From assembly GCA_023374045.1 (NCBI GenBank), contig JAIOTZ010000266.1, positions 1 to 64,000 on the forward strand: 64,000 nucleotides of DNA. Direction: 5' to 3'. Numbering within the stretch: position 1 is the first letter of the stretch; each line of letters begins with the position of its first letter. Both the position numbers and the translations under genes were made by a program. Origin of the DNA: Limonium bicolor (lineage: Eukaryota > Streptophyta > Magnoliopsida > Caryophyllales > Plumbaginaceae). Positions 48,223 through 59,975 of this stretch are shown piece by piece. The notes beneath the pieces are model-generated. The model saw nothing but the letters and a program-made list of their open reading frames with translations. It did no database searches and had not been told where the DNA came from.

Positions 48223-48556
48223 TTATTCTTCCATATGCGTCCGGTGTTGTACTGTAGTTGTGTGTCGTACTAAAGGTGCAATACAAGGGTTAATACTTGT
48301 TCATATCTAAATAAAATAGTCGAATAACTCATTTTAATAGTATTGGAGTGCACTCTTAAAAAAAGAATAAATTACTTTAAGTTCTGGAGGTTTTACGATA
48401 TTATAATTTAGTATTTTTCTGATTATCAATATATTTGGTAACCTATTGACAATTACTAATTATTGACCCCTAAAACTATAAAGACTATAAATTGTTTGTA
48501 TAGGCATTAATTTCCTCCGGGCAGCAAACTCTTCACGTCACATTGTCACATCAGAC
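48223..48556. other. Unassigned flank, no gene seen
   Basis: AT-rich sequence between the duplicated block and the Athila element. It starts 'ttttattcttccatatgcg' and contains 'ccggtgttgtactgtag'. It does not continue the LINE ORF1 relic that ends at 40049. Confidence 0.5.
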
Positions 48557-49973
48557 TGTTAACTAGAAAATTGTAGGGAAAAACTAAGTACAAAAGAAAG
48601 AAAGAATAAAACAATAAAGAGAATAAATAAACCTACAACTCTATATGGGTAGCAAAAATCCCGGTCAAAGTAGCAAGGAAGCATATTAAGACCAGAATAT
48701 CGAACCCTAGGGACTTATGTAGAAAATCAGTCCTAGCCTTGGTAATTACCAATTCTTACTAAATAAAAATGGGGAAAAGTGTAGAAGTATTTCTAATCCT
48801 AACTAAAACTAATTAAACTAGTTATTCACAACGAACTACCCTTGATTAGAGTCAATTATCAGCATAAGAACTCATATGATCAGAGGTCAAATGTGGGCAA
48901 GTCTCAAAAAGGATTTTTTTCTCGCAAAATGAATGCGCCAGATGTCATGCCGGACCTCGGATTCCCGGCACATTCAAGGACTTTGAATGTGCGGACATCT
49001 TCCATCCGACACTACCTCCGGCATCTTCATTTCGTAAATACCATTTCCAGTTTCAAGGTACGACAACAAGAACTCAATGCCCTTATTCGCATCGTGCATA
49101 ATTAATGCCGCGAATACCAACAGAACAATGGAAAATTAAGAGATCAATCCTAAACCTTAAATCTTTGTTGCCCACTTTTCAGAACAACAAACTTAAAGGT
49201 CACTGAAGTTCTAATCTATTATATTCTTGTTTTGCAAACCTTAAATAGAACATAGAAATAAAGAGAACAAGTGAAGTTCCTCATTCTACTTATATGAAGA
49301 TTAGAATTTTGGTTAAGAAACTTGCAAATTCCATTAATAATCAAGAGTGTTTACAAAGATAATCATCCTAATTAAAGGCAGCCAAAGAATCTACTAAACC
49401 AACCAGACCATTAAGAAGAGATACAAGGAAGAACGAGAGTACAACTTGAAGAGAATTCCCCTGAACTTGATAATATCTTCTTCTTGCAGGTTGGAATTGC
49501 AGGACCCCTTGACAGCAGTTCGTCGTGATTTTTGAGTGAAACTGGAATGTAAAATGCTGTAAAAGATGTCTCCTTCAAGTGCAGACTCTCGCCCTTTTAT
49601 AGACTTAAATTTCCTCAGGTGTCCGGCACCATACCCGGCACTAGGTATTTCGTTAACGGTAAATAACCGCTAATTCTTGGTGAATTGGAGCGTCTTTTAC
49701 TGGTGCCGGGTATAGGACACCCGACACTATGCCCGGTAAGGTTCTTTTCTGCTTCGCATGTATCCGTGTACGAGGAATCCGGCTCCACACCCAGCAAGGC
49801 TCAGTTTCTGAAGTAGAACTTTGCTCCTTGCATGGAAAACACTTAAAGCATAAGTCTGAACATATAAAGTGACTTTACATACAAAATAATGTAAATACTA
49901 CCTATTCTAACCTTAATTTAACTAATATTACTACAAATCTAGCTTATAAATATGATAAGTCAGCGGCTTATCA
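48557..49973 (-). repeat. 3' LTR of the Athila element (1417 bp)
   Basis: On the minus strand it starts TGATAAGCCGCTG and ends TTAACA. Compared with the other LTR it lacks about 113 bp (corresponding to 58621-58733), lost between two copies of a 'gccgg/tccggca' motif upstream of the TATA box. A TATAAAA lies at 49595-49601. Confidence 0.92.
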
Positions 49974-49995
49974 AGGCCCTACACTTACCTTTTGC
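49974..49995 (-). other. Polypurine tract of the Athila element
   Basis: The minus strand reads AAAAGGTAAGTGTAGGGCCT just before the 3' LTR. It is purine-rich but interrupted by pyrimidines, so it is a weak or decayed tract identified mainly by position. Confidence 0.5.
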
Positions 49996-51119
49996 TAGTC
50001 CTCGAACAAAATTGAATCAGAAAAAAGTAACTACTTGTGCACAAAACAGATAATCATAATAATGACAATTAGATAATTCGTCTTTAACTACCTGGCCCTC
50101 ATTCATAAGCATCACTTAATCTTTCTTATTCCATCAAAAATATACTAGTGGGTATAAGGTAAAACATCCAATCCCAAAAACTGATCAAAGACTTATGGGC
50201 TATTTTGCATAAGGGATTTTGCAATCTCTCCTTTTTCCGGTTTCCATATTCAGCCCTATTTTTCAAGGGTTTCTGAATGCGGCCAAGACCCCCATCAATG
50301 GTTTTTATGGTTCAGCCTATTTTTCAAGGGTTTCTGAATCAACCACGATTTGTTTCATTTTAGAACAGGGAATTTAGGAGAAAAATAAAAGGAAAAACTC
50401 TCATGTATTACTTTTTATTCCGAGGCAATTGTTGTAACCTCGTAATGCTTCATCTTTTTTTTGGAAAAATATTTTTGCTTTTTCTTTTTCTTCTTGAAGC
50501 TCTTTTTTTTCCTTTCTCATACATCACCCCTATTTAAGATATTCACCCACAAGAATTGAACTATTTTGAAAAGGAAGGAAAAATATTACCCAAAAGTAGA
50601 TCAAGGACAAAAATAGAAGTAAGGTCATATACTCATGTTAACAAAAAGAATCACGAAGTAAAAATCAACATCTAGAAGTCATTAGAAAGATTACCTCTTT
50701 AGATTACACATATTTAGCCTTCCCTAATGTCATCTTAATCAAAGACATGCAAAAAGCTGGGTAGAAGATTAATAAACTTTAAACTTATTATATTGAATAA
50801 ACTAGATATGCTAAATATTTTTTTTTGTTTTTGTTTTTTTTAATGGGGGGTCCCCTGCCCTACACTAGACAGGAACACTGTCCCCAGTGTTCTTAAGGAA
50901 TAATTAAGTGAATAAATAAATAAATATAGTAAAGAACAAGAAAGAAGAACTCCCTAGAATGGAGATGCATGAAAGGGAGAAGGCCCTACACTTGGCCTTT
51001 GGCCAGGTCGTGAGAGATTGAGGAACTCCATGCAGGGGTCGTGGTCCCCAATTATGTTGAGGGAGAATACATGTTGAAGTCATCTAAGTAGATGGAATGT
51101 GTTGTGGCGGGTTCACTGC
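49996..51119. other. 3' untranslated region of the Athila element
   Basis: No ORF of note on the element strand, so no env-like gene. It contains two copies of 'tttttcaagggtttctgaat' (about 50259 and 50320) and pyrimidine-rich stretches at 50450-50520 and 50820-50850 (purine-rich on the element strand). Confidence 0.7.
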
Positions 51120-52979
51120 TTAATATTTCTTCAAGCGAGAACCATTGACTTTAAAGCGTTCACCGTTGGCATTCTCAAGTTTGAAAGCGCCAGATGCAGT
51201 CATGGAAGTGATGGTGAAAGGTCCAAACCAATGCGATTTCAACTTCCCAGGGAAAAGTCAGAGGCTGGAATTATAAAGGAGGACTTTATCACCAATTTGA
51301 AAATGGCGTGGAAGGATGGCTTGGTCATGCAACTTCTTGGTTCTCTCTTTGTACAGGCGGGCATTCTCGTAAGCGCTGTGGCGCAATTCCTCTAACTCAG
51401 ACAACTGGAAGTTTCTTTTCATGCCAGCGGCCTTGAGGTCAAAATTTAGAGCTTGAAGGGCCCAGTAGGCTCTATGTTCAAGCTCTACTGGTAAATGACA
51501 GGCCTTACAAAACAAAAGACGGAATGGAGTGGTGCCAATAGGAGTTTTGAAAGCACTCCTATAAGCCCATAAGGCATCGTCAAGCTTTTGGGACCAATCT
51601 CGTCTGGACGAATTGACCGTTTTTTGTAGTATCCACTTCAATTCACGGTTGGAAACTTCAGCCTGTCCGTTGCTCTGTGGATGATAAGGAAGCGCTACCT
51701 TGTGGTGAACCCCATATTTGTGCAGAAGGGCATCAAATTGGCGGTTGCAGAAATGAGAACCGCCATCAGATATAATTGCCCAGGGAACTCCAAATCTGGT
51801 GAAGATGTTTCTCTTCAGAAACTTAAGGACTGTTTTGGCGTCTGCAGAAGAGCAGGAAACAACTTCTACCCACTTTGAAACATAGTCCTCAACGACTAAT
51901 ATGTACTGATGGCCTTGTGATGGGGGAAATGGACCCATGAAATCGATGCCCCAAACATCAAACAACTCAACTTCCAAGATGTTGTTCAAAGGCATCTCGT
52001 GGCGCCTGGAGATATTTCCCATCCTTTGACAACTGTCACACTGTGAGACAAACTTGTGAGCGTCTTTGTGTAGTGTAGGCCAAAACAATCCTGATTCTAG
52101 AACTTTAGCAGCAGTCCGGGTGGAGCCATGGTGTCCTCCAGCCTCTTTAGAGTGACACATGTATAGAACTGAGGCTGCCTCATTTTCAGGAATACACCTC
52201 CGGATGACCCCATCAGCACATACCTTAAAAAGGTAAGGGTCATCCCAGAAGAAGTGTTTGATCTGGGAGAGGAATCTCTTCTTTTGCTGAGAAGAAAGTC
52301 CATGTGGTACGACTCCAGAGGCTAGGTAATTGGCGATGTCAGCATACCATGGTTCCTCATTGCTTACTTTCAAGGCAGAAAATAACTCAACCCAATTTGT
52401 AAAAATTTTCTTTTCAACCAAATCCTCTACTTGCTGGATGCTGAACACTGTCTCGTCCGGAAAGTATTCTTGAATAGGAACTCCATCATATGATCTTGTG
52501 ATACGGGACAGGTGATCAGCTACTCCGTTGTGACACCCTTTCTTGTCCACAACTAGAACATCAAATTCTTGCAGCAGGAAAATCCAACGCAACAATCTTG
52601 GCTTAGTGTCTGCTTTGGTGAACAGGTATTTCAAGGCGGAGTGGTCGGTGTGTACTATAACCTCACTTCCCCATAGATAAGAACGAAACTTATCAAGGGC
52701 GAAGACAACAACAAGAAGCTCTTTCTCTGTAGTTGTGTAATTTTTTTGAGCATCCACAAGAGTTTTACTTGCATAAGTTATAATCCACAATACCTTATCC
52801 TTCTTTTGACACAAGGCAGCCCCCACAACGTAGTCACTTGCATCGCACATGATCTCAAAGGGGAGAGACCAATCCGGGCGACGACTATAGGGGCTGAAAC
52901 AAGCTTTTCTTTGATGATCTCGAAGGCCTCCAAACATTTTTCTGTAAAGTTGATTTTGTATCCTTGGCCAACAAATCAC
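51120..52979 (-). pseudogene. Athila pol: RNase H and integrase
   Basis: The open frame from 52979 runs 573 residues. RNase H: CDAS at residue 46, TEKEL near 85, HTDHS at 112 and ADHLSR at 155. Integrase: a zinc-binding H-H-C-C pattern (H276, H283/284, C314, C317), then the catalytic D346 (GIDFMGPF), D405 (ISDGGSHF) and E441 (GQAEVSN) with 35 residues between the last two. Integrase joins element cDNA to host DNA. The frame stops at a TGA (51258-51260), but the same frame continues for 45 residues, with LFPGKLKSHWFGPFTI and FKVNGSRLKKY, to a TAA at 51120-51122. This looks like the real C terminus and the TGA a later mutation (a CGA-to-TGA change fits). The start is broken: the join with reverse transcriptase at 52980-53070 needs frameshifts. 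No chromodomain. Confidence 0.93.
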
Positions 52980-52991
52980 TTTAGGACTTCG

Positions 52992-54326
52992 CTATCTTTG
53001 AGAAGTCAGCAATAAATCTTTGATAGAAGCCGGCATGACCCAAATGCTCGGACTTCTTTGACTAAAGTAGGGAGGGAGCTTCTTGATGACCTCGACCTTT
53101 GCTTGGTCAACTTCAATACCTGCTTTAGATACTTGATGCCCCAAAACAATGCCCTCCTTTACCATGAAGTGGCATTTTTCCCAACTCAGCACCAAGTTGG
53201 TTTCTTCACACCTGGCTAAGATTAGATCTAGTTGCTGCAAACATTCATCAAAAGTAGGGCCATAAACACTGAAATCATCCATAAATAATTCAATACTTTT
53301 TTCAATAAAATCAGTGAAAACTGCATGCATGCAACGTTGGAAAGTAGCAAGTGCATTGCAAAGCCTGAAAGGCATTCGAGTATATGCAAAGGTACCGTAA
53401 GGACAGGTGAAGGCGGTCTTCTCCCGATCCTCATGTGCAATTGGGATCTGAAAATACCCCGAATACCCGTCGAGGAAACAATAAAATTCTTGCCCTGCTA
53501 GCCTTTCCAACATTTGATCTATAAAAGGTAAGGGGAAATGATCTTTTCGGGTGGCTGAATTTAACTTCCTATAATCAATGCACATGCGCCACCCCGTTGT
53601 TTTTCTTTGGGGGATCAACTCCCCTTTTTCATTTGGGACTACTTCTATTCCACCCTTCTTGGGTACCACCTGGACAGGACTTACCCAAGGGCTATCAGAA
53701 ATGGGGTATATGATACCAGCGTCTAATAATTTGAGAACCTCATTTTTGACAACTTCTTTTAGGTTGGGATTCAACCTCCTTTGAGCTTGCTTCATGGGTT
53801 TATGGTTTTCCTCCATGCAGATACGGTGGGTGCAAAAACTAGGATCAATCCCTTTTAAATCTGCCAGACACCAACCTATGGCCCTCTTGCGATTTCCTAG
53901 GACTTCTAACAGTTTGACTTCTTGTTCAGGAGAGAGAAGCGAGGAAATAATTACAGGAAGAGAGTTTGTACCTGATAGGAAGGCATACTTTAGATCAGAA
54001 GGAAGCTCCTTAAGTTTTACCTCTGGTGGTTGTTCGATGGAAGGTATGGCTTTTTGAGGCGGGCGTTCGAACCTCTCCAGTGGTGGTTGATAACTTTTCC
54101 TTTTGCCCAGGTCGAGTTGCTCAACGACTGCATTGATCTCTTTATGTGGAGATTTTTCGATAGAAGATACCAACACATACTCCAAGGCCTCCAACTCGTG
54201 AAGTTCAACCAAGGGAATGGAGAAAGCCTCTTCATCATTAATGAATTCGTCCTTGGCGTTGTCTGTTAGTAGACCAACACAGCAAACAGTATGAGCAGAA
54301 ACACTTTTTCTTACCATATGTGCCAT
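52992..54326 (-). pseudogene. Athila pol: reverse transcriptase
   Basis: A 444-residue open frame. After a linker it enters the reverse transcriptase domain: SPVQVVPKKGGIEV, GWRMCIDYRKLNSATRKDHF, FYCFLDGYSGYFQIPI (with the first catalytic Asp), TFAYTRMPFRLCNA and the catalytic FMDDF at residues 348-352. These residues are all kept, so the domain itself looks complete. From about residue 425, after KKLPP, the frame is wrong: the neighbouring frames hold the continuation, showing two single-base losses between 53000 and 53075. The product would make DNA from element RNA and start minus-strand synthesis from the tRNA primer. It lies between protease and RNase H, and the whole would have been one polyprotein. 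Confidence 0.93.
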
Positions 54327-54724
54327 GTTAAATTCAATCTTCTCATCCTCGAATCGGAAGGTGACCTTGCCATCATAAACATCAATGACCGCTCTGGCGG
54401 TACTTAGGAATGGTCACCCAAGGATCAGAGGGACCTCAGTATCCTCACTAATATCCAAGACGACGAAATCGGCGGGGAAGATGAATTTGTCAACTCCCAC
54501 CACCAAATTTTCTACCACCATTCCATTGGTTTGATGGAGGATCTATCTGCCAATTGGAGGGAGAAGGAAACGGGCTTTAGTTGACTGCCGCAGATCCTTG
54601 TGAATATGGAGTATGTCATGATATTAATACTTGCGCCAAGGTCACATAACCCATGGCCACAATCAACGTTTCCAATACAGCAAGGCACAATCGGCAGTCC
54701 TGGGTCCTTTTGTTTGGGTGGCAT
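54327..54724 (-). pseudogene. Athila protease region
   Basis: The minus strand from 54724 reads PPKQKDPGLPIVPCCIGN, then CGHGLCDLGASINIM, the aspartic-protease active site in the form DLGAS used by Athila (instead of DTGAS). The frame stops after SIKPMEWW at 54512, and between 54512 and 54327 coding-like sequence continues in another frame up to the reverse transcriptase ORF. The enzyme would cut the gag-pol polyprotein. It is broken by at least one frameshift. Confidence 0.8.
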
Positions 54725-54727
54725 TGC

Positions 54728-56657
54728 TCACAATAGAGCCACTGAACACTCCTCTGTTAGAGAGACCGTCTCCAGATCTTCCATTTGCCTCTTGTTGCTC
54801 ATTAATTCCTTGAGGAATTTAGCATAGGTGGGCATCTGTTTTAAAGCATCTATCAAAGGAATGTCAATAGTTAAGCGTTGAAATATTCCTAAGAATTTCT
54901 TAAATTGCTCATCCATATGCTTTTTCTTGAGCCTATTCGGAAATGGTAATTTTTCAGAATTTTGATTATTGAGAGAAGCGGAGACAGTAGAAGGAGAGTT
55001 AGAAGTAGAGGGAAGAGAGGTAGGAGCCTGTGTCTCCTGGGATGGTAGAAAAGGAGTTATCTCCTCTACATCATCAGATGCCACTTGCTTTTCTTTTCTT
55101 TTTCTTTATTTTTACTTACTTCCCTTCCACTTCGGAGAGTGATGGCGCTTGCATATTGACTCTCAACGAGCACTGACTTGGTGTGCTCCCTAGGATTCAG
55201 TTGAGTCTGGGAGGGTAAATGGCCATGAGGCCTAGGTTGGGTAAGGATTTGTTGGAGTTGAGACTGCAGGGACTTTTGGTCCTTACGTAAGGCGGAGATC
55301 TCTTCGTGAGTATCTCTGGATTTATTCATGAGGGCCTTCATCATATCCCTCATCTCGCCCATCTCTGCTTCTGAGTTGGATGGGAGTTGGGGTGATTGGT
55401 GAGAAGGTACTCTATTATAAGGGGGTGGGCGAATTGTCTCTGGCCCCCTTGATAGCTAGAATTGTTTTGAAAGTTTTGGGGTGGTTGGGCACCTCTTTGC
55501 CAAGGTTGTCTGAACCCTTGATTGTTGGCGACGTAGTTCACCTCCTCGGATGCTTTAAGTTCTTGTAACTCAGAACATTGCTCGAAATCATGTGGTCCAC
55601 CATACTGTGTACAAGACACATCAAAAGGTGGTAAAGAAACATAGAAGAGCGAGTTACCTGAGCGGATGGTCTTGCATTAGCCATGTTTGCCTGTTGAGGG
55701 AGAGAACTCATAGCCAGTTGCTCCACAACTTTTTGTAGAGCACTTACCTTTGTGGACTGTTGAGCATTGCTCTCCAGCAATTGCTCGTGACTCTTCATTA
55801 ATTTTCAAATTTGTTATCACTTTCTCCAATATGGTATAAACCTGGAGTGTTGCCTCTTGTCCCTCCTGTGGCCCAGTCGTGAATTTCCTCGCAAAGGGAT
55901 TTAATCCCGTCCAGAAATTGTTCCCCTAGTTTCTTCAGGATGTCAGCGCCGAGGGAGGACAACACCATTGTCTTGCATTGGTTCACGAGCCCCTTGTAGA
56001 ACAACTGAGAGAGTTGTTCCTTCGTGAGACATGGTGGGGACACTTCAGAAGTAACCCCTTAAATCTATCCCAAGCTTCACAAATGTTTCTGATCCAGGTT
56101 GCTTGAAGTTATAGATTTCAGCGATCATTTCCAAAGTGCGACTCAGCGGTAGGAACTTATCATAGAACTTAGTTGCCATGTCGTCCCATGTGGAGATGGT
56201 GTTTGGCGTCAGGCTGTGGTACCATCTGTTTGTGAATCCTGTGAGACTGTGAGGGAAAGAGAGAGAGACAGGCATACTGCAAGACAACGTCAGTAGCGGT
56301 GAGGCTATTGACATGCTGCAGGAATTTCGTTACGTGGAGCAATGCTTCATCTGGGTTAGAGCCATCAAACATTCCCAACTCCTTGACACAACAGATTTGA
56401 TAATGCGGCTTCAACTTCTGCCACTCATCATAATCGGCTTGAAGAAGATGAGGGAGATTGATGGCCGGCTTTTGGCCTTGGTTAGAGGGCCTATTGATGT
56501 TGTGAATTATTGGTGTTGCCATCTCGCTTGATGTACTTGGGTTTTCTTGTGAGGTATGTTGATTTCTTTGTTGTTTTAAAGAACAAAAAAGTGTCCTCTC
56601 GATTTCAGGGTCGTAGTTGGCTAGTTCGTCCGGTAAACTGTGCGAGCGAAGAAGCAT
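54728..56657 (-). pseudogene. Athila gag, fragmented
   Basis: At least six overlapping or adjoining open pieces on the minus strand cover this region: 56169-56657, 56045-56314, 55798-56043, 55538-55798, 55350-55619, 55066-55362 and 54728-55084. Recognisable parts are NYDPEIERTLFCSLKQQRNQ near the N terminus, the capsid core (WYHSLTPNTISTWDDMATKF, then QLSQLFYKGLVNQCKTMV), and a zinc-knuckle relic CTQYGGPHDFEQC where the second cysteine is replaced by Tyr. A P/Q-rich and K-rich stretch follows, then YAKFLKELM before the protease. Gag forms the virus-like particle. Several single-base frameshifts and a lost zinc ligand show it is not functional. Confidence 0.85.
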
Positions 56658-57535
56658 TCACGTAGAGAGGCAAGTACCTAAGAGATGACAAAAAGAATTG
56701 TTTTCATGTAACATGAAAAGAATATGTAATCACTAATATATACTTTTATTTAAAAAGAAAATATCATTGTCATTACATAAAACATATAAAAGCTACTAAA
56801 ATATAACTAAAAGATAGCCCTAAACCTAGTATGCCTAACTTTACTAGTGAAGATCGCATAGGAGGGGTCCCTTCGGTGAACCCTATTGGTGAAGATACCC
56901 ATATGAGGGAATCTTCTATAAGTTCATCCACGGGCAGAACCCTCATGCGCGCTGTGGTTCTAAGGCGGTGGTAGGCAAGAGCAGGTCTCAACTTCTTCCT
57001 CTTAATAAAAATCTCTACCCCTGTACGGGGGTTCAGTTCATTCACTACATAAATATGCAGAAAATGAAAAAGCCTGGACTCCCCACTTTGCAACTTAGCC
57101 ATCCAGATATTTTTAGACATCCTGAAAACAAAGTGTGACAAAGGGTGAGATCATTATAGGAGGAATGAAACCAAGAATGGAGAAATAGAATGCTGGATTG
57201 AAAGTGTCGGGTAGAGTGCCAGAAGCATAGTGTCCGGCATCGGACTCTTTCCGAATACGCCGGAACACAATACCCAGCATCATACGCGGCACATTAAATA
57301 AACAAGATCGAATACCGAAACACTCAGATTTACAAAGTTGTCGGAACTAAAATGCAGAATAAAGAATATGCTGGACATATTGCCAAGAATATAATATCCG
57401 GCACGGACTTCCTCCGATATGTGCCGGGTTTATCTTGCCCGGCATTGTGCACGACATATTCAACAAATCAGAAATGCAAAAATCAACGAATAAAGAATAG
57501 GCAATTACCAATTTAGGACTTGGACTAATTCCAAG
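56658..57535. other. Leader between primer site and gag
   Basis: A minus-strand open frame at 56773-57141 (122 residues) shows no recognised domain and may be chance. 57190-57480 is dense in 'ccggca', 'gccgg' and 'gccggg' motifs, as in the U3 part of the LTR (58620-58850), so part of the motif array is duplicated in the leader. Confidence 0.55.
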
Positions 57536-57553
57536 TCCCCGACAACGGCGCCG
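57536..57553 (-). other. Primer-binding site, Asp-tRNA type
   Basis: The minus strand reads CGGCGCCGTTGTCGGGGA, three bases (AAA) after the end of the 5' LTR. It fits the 3' end of plant Asp tRNA, which primes Athila-type elements, with two positions changed. Confidence 0.88.
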
Positions 57554-58593
57554 TTTTGCTAACTAGAAATTATAGGGAAAAACTAAGTACAAAAGAATGA
57601 AAAAATAAAACAATAAAGAGAATAAATAAACCTACAACTCTATACGGGTAGCAAAAATCCCGGTCAAAGTAGCAAGGAAGCATATTAAGACCAAGAATAT
57701 CGAACCCTAGGGACTTATGTAGAAAATCAGTCATAGCCTTGATAATTACTAATTCTTACTAAATAAAAAGGGGGGAAAAGTGTAGAAGTATTTCTAATCC
57801 TAACTAAAACTAATTAAACTAATTATTCACAAACGAACTACCCTTGATTAGGGTCAATTATCAGCATAAGAACTCATATGATCAAAGGTCAAATGTGGCA
57901 AGTCTCAAAAGGATTTTTTTTCTCACAAAATGAATGCGCCGGATGTCATGCCGGACCTCGGATTCCCGGTACATTCAAGGACTTGAATGTGCTGGACATC
58001 TTCCATCCGGCACTGCGTCCGACATCTTCATTTCGTAAATACCATTTCCAGTTCAAGGTACGACAACAAGAACTCAATGCCCTTATTCGCATCGTGCATA
58101 ATTAATGCCGTGAATACCAACAGAACAATGGAGAATTAAGAGATCAATCCTAAACCTTAAATCTTTGTCGCCCACTTTTCAGAACAACAACTTAAAGGTC
58201 ACTGAAGTTCTAATCTATTCTATTCTTGTGTTTGCAAACCTTAAATAGAACTTAGAAATAAAGAGAACAAGTGAAGATCCTCATTCTACTTATATGAAGA
58301 TTAGAATTCCGGTTAAGAAACTTGCAAATTCCATTAATAATCAAGAGTGTTTACAAAGATAATCATCCTAACTAAAGGCAGCCAAAGAATCTACTAAACC
58401 ATCCAGACCATTAAGAAGAGATACAAGGAAGAACGAGAGTACAACTTGATGAGAATTCCCCTAAACTTGATAATATCTTCTTCTTGCAGGTTGGAATTGC
58501 ATGACCCCTTGACAGCAGTTCGCCGTGATTTTAAGTGGTTCAGGAATGTAAAATGCTGTAAAAGATGTCTCCTTCAAGTGTAGACTCTCGCCC

Positions 58594-58600
58594 TTTTATA
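58594..58600 (-). promoter_or_regulatory. TATA box of the Athila LTR
   Basis: The minus strand reads TATAAAA followed by GGGCG, between the CCGGCA motif array and the rest of the LTR, the expected U3/R position. The copy in the other LTR is at 49595-49601. Confidence 0.6.
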
Positions 58601-58619
58601 GACTTAAATTTCCTCAGGT

Positions 58620-58850
58620 GCCGGGTCCCATGCCGGGTCAAAGTCGTCCGACATATGATTTAAACACGTGCTTTCCAGTAACAGTCGACAAAACTGTCAT
58701 GGCGCGAAAAGTCGCTTGTGCCGGACAAGGATGTCCGGCACCATACCCGACATTGGGTATTTCATTAACGGTAAATAACCGCTAACTCTTGGAGAATCGG
58801 AGCGTCTTTTACTGGTGCCGGGTATAGGACACCCGACACTATGCCCGACA
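58620..58850. repeat. CCGGCA-type motif array in U3
   Basis: Short motifs gccggg, gccgga, tccggca and variants occur about every 10-40 bp, several in inverted pairs such as gtgccggac with gtccggcac. They sit upstream of the TATA box. A shorter array remains at 49618-49800 in the other LTR. Confidence 0.6.
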
Positions 58851-59087
58851 AGGTTCTTTTCTGCTTCGCATGTATGCCGTGTACGAGGAATCCGACTCCA
58901 CACCCAGCAAGGCTCAGTTTCTGAAGTAGAACTTTGCTCCTTGCATGGAAAACACTTAAAGTATAAGTCTGAACATATAAAGTGACTTTACATACAAAAT
59001 AATGTAAATACTACCTATTCTAACCTTAATTTAACTAATATTACTACAAATCTAGCTTATAAAATATGATAAGTCTGCGGCTTATCA

Positions 59088-59480
59088 CATACAATACTTA
59101 ATACAAATTCACACTCACAATCTTTTTTTTACATGTCTCTATTTCTAAATCACCTTTTTCTTCTTCGTATCACCAAAACAAAGAACCATAATTTCAATTG
59201 AGAAACAAAAACGTACATCGGAGTCACACCCTCATGGTTTTTGTCAAATAATAGGCTTTTAGGGAGAGAGAGAGATTATGATTGGGATTATACATTAAGT
59301 ATAGCCTAGTGCGACAATATGACACAATGAAAATCTAACATATTAAGGGATAAATTGTCAGATGAGGAAGAATTAGTATATAAGAAACATATTTATGGTT
59401 TTAGGGACCTATTGTCAAGAATCCCTGTATCTTAAAGGGTTTCCACATATATTGATAAGATCAACATACTGACTTGTAAT
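59088..59480. other. Intergenic DNA, no gene seen
   Basis: AT-rich, between the Athila element and the hAT element. It has a short GA repeat (gagagagagaga at about 59263). No ORF or motif of note. Confidence 0.6.
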
Positions 59481-59975
59481 TAGACCTGGCAATTCAGGTC
59501 ACTCGGTTCAGGTTTGGTTCGGTTCGGGTCAATTTGTAGATATTCACTATTCGGTTCGGTCCGAATCGGGTCGGGTTATCTGGTTAAAATTAGATACAGT
59601 TGACTTCGGTTTGGTTGATTTCGGGTTCGGGTGCTTTCGGTTTAGGTTAACCTCTACATTTTTTGGTTTTTTCGGGTTATGGGTCAAATTCGGGTGACTT
59701 ACCGCGTTGTGCTTAATTGACAAAAAATTCAAAGTACAAATTTAAGCAACTATTGTAACTTGTATTGATTTTCATATGGGATCCAAATTCTTTTAATATA
59801 GTGTTACTCTTGATGAAGATTGTTATTGTGTATTGGTTGGTTATACATAACAAATTGGATGACAATATTTTCAATATTTTTTTAACTATAGATTTATTAA
59901 TTGTATCGACCAAGTACAAATTTAAAATTTGGTGAATCAGTGGTCAATATTCGGCACTCAAGGCTCAGTCTATCC

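Larger units (their letters stand above)
48557..59087 (-). mobile_element. Athila-clade Ty3/gypsy LTR retrotransposon, defective
   Basis: Two LTRs (48557-49973 and 57557-59087) enclose primer site, gag, protease, reverse transcriptase, RNase H and integrase, in that order on the minus strand. The order with integrase last is that of Ty3/gypsy. The Asp-tRNA-type primer site, the protease CDLGASINIM and the wording of RT and integrase point to Athila. Flanks are cagac (48552-48556) and catac (59088-59092), a 5 bp duplication with one mismatch. No env-like ORF lies between pol and the 3' LTR, where some Athila members carry one. Several frameshifts and stops make it inactive. At 10.5 kb its length is normal for the clade. 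Confidence 0.93.
57557..59087 (-). repeat. 5' LTR of the Athila element (1531 bp)
   Basis: It lies next to the primer site. On the minus strand it starts TGATAAGCCGCAG and ends TTAGCA. It keeps the full motif array (58620-58850), with 'gtgccggacaaggatgtccggcac' (two motifs) and 'gccgggt' variants, and a TATAAAA at 58594-58600. Differences from the other LTR are mostly C/T and G/A changes plus the 113 bp present only here, so the insertion is not recent. Confidence 0.92.

Noticed and set aside
56773..57141. 122-residue minus-strand ORF in the Athila leader as an extra gene
   Set aside because: No recognisable motif and it lies in the leader upstream of gag in an element with many stops; likely chance.
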